Shown: one piece after another, positions 58,590-64,000 of the stretch
Layout: the number at the start of each line of letters is the position of its first letter
Numbering within the stretch: position 1 is the first letter of the stretch
DNA from: Pusillimonas sp. UBA3987
GTDB lineage: Bacteria; Pseudomonadota; Gammaproteobacteria; Burkholderiales; Burkholderiaceae_B
Assembly (NCBI GenBank): GCA_002384935.1
Contig: DGCD01000006.1
Coordinates: forward strand, 124,001-188,000
Direction of reading: 5' to 3'
DNA length: 64,000 bases
The notes under the pieces: model-generated
The model's database searches: none
What the model saw: the letters and a program-made list of their open reading frames with translations, nothing else
Told to the model about the DNA's origin: nothing
Program-made: the position numbers and the translations under genes

Positions 58590-60365
58590 CTAACTCTCCA
58601 TCCCACCCAGGTACGCCTCGATAACCCGAGGATCACGCTGTACTTCATCCGGCACACCCATTGCGATGCGTCGGCCATATTGCAGCACCACCAGCCGGTC
58701 GACCAGATCCATCACGAAAGCCATGTCGTGCTCCACCAGCAACATCGTGACACCCTGTTCGCGCAAATTACGCAACAGCTCTGCAAGCGCTTGTTTCTCT
58801 TGCAACCGCAAACCCGCCGCGGGCTCATCAAGCAATAACAGCGAGGGGTCACTGGCCAGCGCCCGCGCAATTTCCACCAAACGCTGCCGACCCAGCGGCA
58901 GCGACCCGGCCGGCAACGATGCGGCATCGGCCAGCCCGACGCGCTCCAGCTGACGCTGTGCCTCGAACAAAATCCGCGCCTCTTCTTTGCGGTCAAGGCG
59001 CAACATGGCCCGGAACAACCCCGGGCCGCCCCTGCCATAGGCACCCAATGCCACGTTCTCAAGAACGGTCAGGTCGGGTCGGATGCGCACGTGCTGAAAA
59101 CTACGGGCAATCCCCAGCGCCGATATCTTGCGCGGATTCAGTCCTGTAATTGATTTACCTTTGAAAAGAGCCTGACCTGCAGAAGGCGAAATCACGCCTG
59201 TCAGCACATTGAACAAAGTACTCTTGCCTGCCCCGTTGGGGCCAATAACACCCAGCAACTCCCCTGCAGAGACAGCGAAATCAACTTGATCGACCGCCGT
59301 CAGGCCACCATAGCGCTTGGTTAAACCATTCACCTCAAGCAATGGACTGCCCTTTGCCAAATGCGCTCGGGGCGCATAGGGCTGCGCCCGCTTGGGCGCA
59401 ACGGGCACCGAGCCGGCACTCACGCCCAGGCGAAACAAATTGGCCAACCCGTTTCCCGAACCGCGCAACAGCAATATCACCACGATCCCAAACACCATGA
59501 TTTCGAAGCTGCCGCCCCCACCGGTCAGGCCAGGTATCGTGTCCCGGACAACGGTGCGCAATATTTCAACCACGGCCGGCCCCACCAACGCCCCTGCCAG
59601 GGTCGACGTGCCACCGACAACGGTCATGAACAGGTAATCGATTGAAGCACCAATACCAAAAGGCCCGGGATTAACCACTGACACATAATGCACATTCAGC
59701 CAGCCCGACAACCCGGCCAGCACGGCAGCCAGCACAAATATCGACACATTGAGCCGTGTGGTCCAAACCCCGAAAGACTGCGCCATGAGCGGATCTTTCA
59801 AACTGCGAATGGCGCGCCCCACCCGGCTGTCGAGCAAGTTGCGTGAAGCCAGAAACGCAAACGCATTGAACAGCCAGATCAAGATGAAAAAGAACTGCGA
59901 ATTGCTCAGATCCAGGCCTTCAATGGTAATGGGTGGAACACCGCCAATGCCGTTATAACCCCCCAGGCCTTTGATATTCCCAAACAGATGATAAAGACTG
60001 ATACCCCAGGCCATCGTACCCAGCACCAGATAATGACTCGACAAGGTAATGGTTAGCCAGCCCAGCAAATAGGCACTGACGCCGGATACGAGCAATGCGG
60101 CGGGTAAAGAAACCCAGGGATTCCAGCCAAACGTCGTCACGAGCACGGCCGACGTATAAGCCCCCAACCCCACGAATGCAGCCTGCCCGAACGAGGTCAG
60201 GCCCGCCATGCCGGTCAACAGCACAAGGCCAAGACAAATCAGGGCGTGCAAACCAATGTAATTCAAAGGCGTCAGTATCGATACCGGCAGCAACGCAGGC
60301 CCCAGAACCAACGCCAGGATTACCACCAGCACCCACAGCCAGCCACGGTTCATCGTTCCCTTCAT
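58590..60365 (-). CDS. Fused permease and ATPase of branched-chain-type ABC transporter (LivM-LivG)
   Basis: 591 residues. About 1-310 are the LivM-type permease (GMAGLTSFGQAAFVGLGAY, then VVGGTSTLAGALVGP), and about 345-591 are the LivG-type ATPase (GPNGAGKST, signature region LPLGRQRLVEIARAL, LLLLDEPAAGL). The signature lacks the canonical SGGQ/SYGQ. The linker is about 30 residues. The ATG overlaps the LivH stop; a second ATG at 60353 is possible. Fusions of LivM and LivG occur in several betaproteobacteria. Confidence 0.9.
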   Translation of the reverse strand: MKGTMNRGWLWVLVVILALVLGPALLPVSILTPLNYIGLHALICLGLVLLTGMAGLTSFGQAAFVGLGAYTSAVLVTTFGWNPWVSLPAALLVSGVSAYLLGWLTITLSSHYLVLGTMAWGISLYHLFGNIKGLGGYNGIGGVPPITIEGLDLSNSQFFFILIWLFNAFAFLASRNLLDSRVGRAIRSLKDPLMAQSFGVWTTRLNVSIFVLAAVLAGLSGWLNVHYVSVVNPGPFGIGASIDYLFMTVVGGTSTLAGALVGPAVVEILRTVVRDTIPGLTGGGGSFEIMVFGIVVILLLRGSGNGLANLFRLGVSAGSVPVAPKRAQPYAPRAHLAKGSPLLEVNGLTKRYGGLTAVDQVDFAVSAGELLGVIGPNGAGKSTLFNVLTGVISPSAGQALFKGKSITGLNPRKISALGIARSFQHVRIRPDLTVLENVALGAYGRGGPGLFRAMLRLDRKEEARILFEAQRQLERVGLADAASLPAGSLPLGRQRLVEIARALASDPSLLLLDEPAAGLRLQEKQALAELLRNLREQGVTMLLVEHDMAFVMDLVDRLVVLQYGRRIAMGVPDEVQRDPRVIEAYLGGMES

Positions 60366-61399
60366 GATTCGTCATCCTCATGACGCACATACAAAGATCG
60401 CCACATCAATATCGGTACCAACGCGGCAAACACAATAACGTCGCGCAATGAAGAGGCGTAGAACGAGGCAAAGGCATCAAGCAAACCCACGCCCAGCGCA
60501 CCAATCACCGCCAGCGGAAAACTGATCATTCCTGCACACACCACACCAATAAAGCCTTTCAGCCCCAACAGGAACCCGGAGTCGTAGTAAATAGTGGTAA
60601 TGGGGGAAATCAAAACACCTGCCAATGCGCCAATAAACCCGGCCAGGCCAAAGGCAATCAACCCGGCCGTTTCGATTCGAACTGCAGATAAGCGCGCCCC
60701 CAGCCGATTCATGGCTGTTGCGCGCAATGCCTTGCCCCAAAGCGTTTTTTCAAAGTAAGCCCATAACCCCAGCATGAGCACCACCGACACAACGGCCACG
60801 ACCACCAGCTGATATGAAAGCCGGGTAAAACCAACGTCGATGCGCCCGGAAATCAAGGGCGCGGAACGCAACCCTTCGGGGCCGAAAAAGAACAGGCCCG
60901 CGCCCACAAGAACAACGTGCAAGGCAACCGCCACAATGAGTTTGGTTAGAATGGACGTGTGCAGGATGGGCCGGAACACGGCCGTATAGAGCAACGGCCC
61001 CATTGGGGCGACCAGCAACAACGTTAAAACGCCGCGCACCCATGCAGATAACTCCTGCGCCGAGGCCCACCACGCCAGCGCGCTTATGGCGACCGGATAA
61101 ACAATCGCATAAACAAACTGGCGACCCAGGCCGCGCCAAACCCGGGTCCGCCAGGCCGTCCAGCTCCAGGAAAGCAGTGCGGCCAGGCCTATGCAGGGTA
61201 AAAGCCACACCGTCCCCGGCACATTTTCTGTGTTCAGAACGCCCATTGTTAATGCACCGAACGCAACCAGTTCGCCCGCGGGCAGCCAGAGCACTTTGGT
61301 CACAAGAAACACTTGAAGAATCGACAGGGCAATCAGCGCATACAACAAACCGTTGGTCAGCCCGTCCTGAATCAACAATATGGCAATGGTTGCGTTCAT
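60362..61399 (-). CDS. livH: Branched-chain-type ABC transporter permease, LivH-like
   Basis: 345 residues with about eight membrane segments and the LivH pattern NGLLYALIALS near the start and LGLKGFIGVVCAGMISFPLAVIGALGVGLLDA near the end. It is longer than most LivH proteins because of an extra hydrophilic-to-hydrophobic stretch around 75-130. It pairs with the LivM part of the fusion that follows directly. Confidence 0.88.
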   Translation of the reverse strand: MNATIAILLIQDGLTNGLLYALIALSILQVFLVTKVLWLPAGELVAFGALTMGVLNTENVPGTVWLLPCIGLAALLSWSWTAWRTRVWRGLGRQFVYAIVYPVAISALAWWASAQELSAWVRGVLTLLLVAPMGPLLYTAVFRPILHTSILTKLIVAVALHVVLVGAGLFFFGPEGLRSAPLISGRIDVGFTRLSYQLVVVAVVSVVLMLGLWAYFEKTLWGKALRATAMNRLGARLSAVRIETAGLIAFGLAGFIGALAGVLISPITTIYYDSGFLLGLKGFIGVVCAGMISFPLAVIGALGVGLLDAFASFYASSLRDVIVFAALVPILMWRSLYVRHEDDES

Positions 61400-61407
61400 A
61401 ACAGCTC

Positions 61408-62556
61408 TTATTCTTCCAGCAGGCGGAACTGATTGTCTTCAACGGTAATCATGACGCGGGCCCGCTCATCCAGGCCGTAGTGATCGTCGGGGGTGTAGCG
61501 ATATACGCCATTGGTACCCACCACCTCCTCGCCCGACTGAATGCCGTCGCGCAGGGCGACACGGAATGCTTCCGTACCGGGCTTTGCACCGGAGGCCAAT
61601 GCTTTCTCGGCTGCTGCATCCAGAATCAACATGGCGTCCCATGCATAGCCGGCGAAGGGCGAAACAGGGCCATCACCCCACTTGGCCTGGTAGTTCTTAA
61701 TGAAGTCGAGCGAAACCTGTTTGATTGGATTGTCGTCTGGCAATTCATCGGCCGCCACCATGGGGCCTGTGGGCATGCGGGCGCCTTCCACAGCCTCGCC
61801 GCCTGCGTCAAGAAATGCCTGGGCGACCGTGCCGTGCGTTTGATAAATCGGGCCTTCATAACCCTGATCGCGCAAGGTGGCATGCGGCAAGACCGCCGGC
61901 GTGGTGGAGGCACCGATGAAAACGGCGTCGGGATCAACCGCAATCACTTTCAGTGCCTGTGCAATCACCGACGGATCGGTGCGGTTGTAGCGCTCTTCGG
62001 CCACCACCTCGATCCCGGCCTTGGGCGCCATGTCTTTGAAAATGTTCCAGTTCAAGTCACCCCAGCCATCTGCATAGCCAATAAACGCAGCGGTTTTCAC
62101 CCCGTTCTTTTTCATATCGTCGACAATGGCCGCCGACATTAACGAAACGGGCTGCGGGACATTGAACACAAATGCTTTTTTCTCGTCTGAAATCGCAACG
62201 GGCGACATGGCCAGCTGACTTGTCTTGCTGTTGTTGGCAATATCGAACAGCGTCATTGCCGTGGGCGACGAAGTGGAACCGACAATCGCATCGACCTTGT
62301 CGACATCGACAAAACGCCGCGCATTTTTCATCGCGCTGGTTGCATCGCCACCGTCATCCAGAATAATCCACTCAACCGGGTGCCCGCCCATTGTGGCTGG
62401 AAAGACCTCGGCGGCTTCCCGGTAAGGAATCCCGTTCGAGGCATTAGGACCCGTAAATGTCCCGGTAAGGCCTATCTTTATTGGAGTTTGAGCAAACGAG
62501 ACGGAAGAGGCCGACAGCATGACGGCGGCCATTAGTGCAAATAATTTACGAGACAT
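61408..62556 (-). CDS. Branched-chain-type ABC transporter substrate-binding protein
   Basis: 382 residues from the ATG at 62556, which has an AGGAGA ribosome site; upstream in-frame sequence is rejected. The signal peptide ends near SFA-QT. The type 1 periplasmic binding fold is clear (IKIGLTGTFTGPNA, VDAIVGSTSSPTA, VKTAAFIGYADGWG, DAVFIGASTTPAV). It is the first gene of the operon and captures the substrate in the periplasm; specificity is not readable. Confidence 0.9.
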   Translation of the reverse strand: MSRKLFALMAAVMLSASSVSFAQTPIKIGLTGTFTGPNASNGIPYREAAEVFPATMGGHPVEWIILDDGGDATSAMKNARRFVDVDKVDAIVGSTSSPTAMTLFDIANNSKTSQLAMSPVAISDEKKAFVFNVPQPVSLMSAAIVDDMKKNGVKTAAFIGYADGWGDLNWNIFKDMAPKAGIEVVAEERYNRTDPSVIAQALKVIAVDPDAVFIGASTTPAVLPHATLRDQGYEGPIYQTHGTVAQAFLDAGGEAVEGARMPTGPMVAADELPDDNPIKQVSLDFIKNYQAKWGDGPVSPFAGYAWDAMLILDAAAEKALASGAKPGTEAFRVALRDGIQSGEEVVGTNGVYRYTPDDHYGLDERARVMITVEDNQFRLLEE

Positions 62557-62705
62557 GAGATCTCCTGTTGAAGTGCATGAAGCGGCAAGCTCAACTGGCC
62601 CTGCCAAAACGCAACGCTCACGCCGGATCACAGACGCTTGGAGCAAGATTAGTACTTATGCAATGATTATGAAATACCATATACATGAATATAAATACGT
62701 CTGTA

Positions 62706-62720
62706 ATTCCAAAATGGAAT
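62706..62720. promoter_or_regulatory. Dyad at the lysR start
   Basis: ATTCCA-AAA-TGGAAT is a perfect inverted repeat ending six bases before the lysR ATG; it includes the only ribosome-site-like GGAA. Binding of LysR here could block its own translation start region or transcription. Confidence 0.45.
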
Positions 62721-62726
62721 GTCTGA

Positions 62727-63689
62727 ATGAATACCGAAAATGATTTTCGCCGCCTCATGGGGCGTCTGCGTTTGCGCCATCTGGCGCTTCTAGACTTGCT
62801 TGGCAAAGATCCGAATGTCGGTCGTGCCGCCAAAATCATGCACATGGCCCAACCCACCGCCAGCAAGCTACTTAGGGAAATCGAGGATATATTCGAAACG
62901 GCGCTTTTCATCCGAAACCGGCGCGGCCTGACGCCCACACCGGCCGGCGAAGTACTTACGCGCAGAGCGGGCATTTTGCTGGCCGAGATACACGCCACCC
63001 AAACCGAACTGCGCTCGGCGTTGAATGGCGGAACCGGCCATTTGCGTCTGGGGGTATTTCCGGTAGCGGTAACGGAGTTCTTGCCGCAGCTCTACGCAGC
63101 GATGCAAAAAAACTGGCCTGGGTTAACGATCGAAATTGAAGAGGCGGTGGAAACCCGTTTGCTGTATCAGCTTTCACAAGGAAAAATCGACTGCATCCTG
63201 GGACGCATTGTGATGGAGAACCTGACGCCCGACTTGCGTCATGAGGCGTTGTACGACGAACCCACGGTGATTGTTTGCAGTACCCGCCACCCTTTGTTGT
63301 CGGCAAATACGCCGGAACAAGTGCAAATACTGCGCAACACCCATTGGATGCTGCCTGCGCGCCAGGGTGCTGTCTACAACATGGTGGCATCGAAACTGGC
63401 CACGCTGGGCATCAAGGCCCCCCAGGTTGAGGTGGAAACGACATCGGTGTTCGTCACCATTGAGCTGCTCAACCATACAACGCTGCTTTCCATCCTGCCC
63501 AAAAAGGTGGCACTGGCCTATGCTGAACTGAACAAGGTGGCTCTGGCCCCCCTGGGCGACCTTGAATCAAACTACCCCGTTGGCATCATGTATCGGGCCG
63601 AAGCCCTGAGCAGCCCGATCATCAACCTGGTATTGGAAACCATGCGCGGCATTTCCGAACAGACCCAAGCCGAACACACCCGCACCTAG
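62727..63689 (+). CDS. LysR-family transcriptional regulator
   Basis: 320 residues. The N-terminal helix-turn-helix is LALLDLLGKDPNVGRAAKIMHMAQPTASKLLREIE, followed by the linker helix and a two-lobe effector domain (HLRLGVFPVAV, GKIDCILGRI). It resembles the GbpR/PcaQ subgroup, whose members often control aromatic or sugar-acid uptake. It is divergent from the transporter operon and the probable regulator of it. Its stop overlaps the convergent stop of the next gene in a CTAG. Confidence 0.9.
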   Translation: MNTENDFRRLMGRLRLRHLALLDLLGKDPNVGRAAKIMHMAQPTASKLLREIEDIFETALFIRNRRGLTPTPAGEVLTRRAGILLAEIHATQTELRSALNGGTGHLRLGVFPVAVTEFLPQLYAAMQKNWPGLTIEIEEAVETRLLYQLSQGKIDCILGRIVMENLTPDLRHEALYDEPTVIVCSTRHPLLSANTPEQVQILRNTHWMLPARQGAVYNMVASKLATLGIKAPQVEVETTSVFVTIELLNHTTLLSILPKKVALAYAELNKVALAPLGDLESNYPVGIMYRAEALSSPIINLVLETMRGISEQTQAEHTRT

Positions 63690-64000
63690 GGCTCACTATT
63701 AAATAAGCCAGCGGGCAACTTATCCGGGTTTCTGACAATATAAATTGCCGAAATGGCACCCTCTTCAATCAAAAACGAAGTGGTTTGCATCACCCCTTGC
63801 TCCAGGGAAATGAAGCTGGGCAAGCCATCAATACGGCAATACGCCACCAATCTGCGGGAGTGAAACCCGGGTTTGCGTTGCAAACCGGCAAAGAAACGGC
63901 TGACCTTATCGCGGCCCAGCACAGGCCGATGGGTGGAGGATACTTTGCCCCCACCATCGGTATAGGTCACGACACTTTCAGCCAATAGCGATACCAGGGT
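63686..64000 (-). CDS. SnoaL-like C-terminal domain, probably of an ECF sigma factor
   Basis: The last 104 codons are in the window and the frame stays open to its edge. TYTDGGGKVSSTHRPVLGRDKVSRFFAGL matches the C-terminal SnoaL-like domain of ECF41/SigJ-type sigma factors, where DGGGK is conserved. The sigma domains would lie beyond position 64000. A stand-alone SnoaL protein is the alternative. Confidence 0.65.
   Translation of the reverse strand, partial: TLVSLLAESVVTYTDGGGKVSSTHRPVLGRDKVSRFFAGLQRKPGFHSRRLVAYCRIDGLPSFISLEQGVMQTTSFLIEEGAISAIYIVRNPDKLPAGLFNSEP

Overview
The window reads as the chromosome of a betaproteobacterium, most likely a Burkholderiales member near the Alcaligenaceae. 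This is inferred from the run ffh, ypjD-like, PP0621-family, ampD, from GC-rich housekeeping genes, and from paired PepSY/DUF3649/DUF3325 iron-uptake modules. No species is claimed. Coding density is high and no gene-free stretch exceeds 300 bases.

Layout. 1-3.5 kb: tail of a TonB-dependent receptor followed by a tightly overlapping PepSY, DUF3649, DUF3325-fusion and small exported protein operon. 3.5-13.4 kb: a DUF1801-type protein, a haem-oxygenase-like diiron (HDO) protein paired with a SAM methyltransferase, mgtC, tRNA-Gly(CCC), trmB, thiS, ffh, ypjD, ampD and htpG. 13.6-35.4 kb: an accessory island that starts at tRNA-Leu(CAA), carries tandem 20-bp repeats and a chimeric ISL3 transposase remnant, and ends just before rlmF. 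35.5-46.5 kb: rlmF, a spermidine-synthase-like gene, a frameshifted thiamine-diphosphate enzyme, small and stress-type genes, a MarR-controlled Bcr/CflA pump, and a zinc-type uptake cluster behind two Zur-like boxes. 46.5-54.4 kb: arfB, a second PepSY module, and a divergent two-component system plus TonB receptor with Fur-like boxes. 54.5-64 kb: small stress proteins, then a LysR gene divergent from a branched-chain-type ABC transporter operon ending in an acyl-CoA ligase and a TauD-type dioxygenase.

The island is the main interest. It holds a complete type 3 BREX phage-defence locus: a WYL regulator, brxF, brxC, pglX, brxHII, pglZ and brxA, mostly with overlapping start and stop codons. Two extra genes sit inside it: an OLD-family ATPase/TOPRIM nuclease between brxC and pglX, and an AlbA_2/GHKL-type ATPase between pglX and brxHII. 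The OLD gene, a decayed winged-helix remnant and about the first three quarters of pglX look AT-richer than the rest, which suggests they were exchanged as one block. After BREX come a DinJ-type antitoxin with a wrecked YafQ toxin, a MazG-like gene broken by one in-frame TGA, and a 729-residue protein that joins a GIY-YIG nuclease domain, a DUF2075 helicase and a LexA/UmuD-type S24 protease domain. That protein has a plausible Ala-Gly self-cleavage site at the expected spacing, and I consider it the best candidate for an undescribed damage- or phage-sensing effector.

All family assignments come from reading motifs and length; no database search was run.
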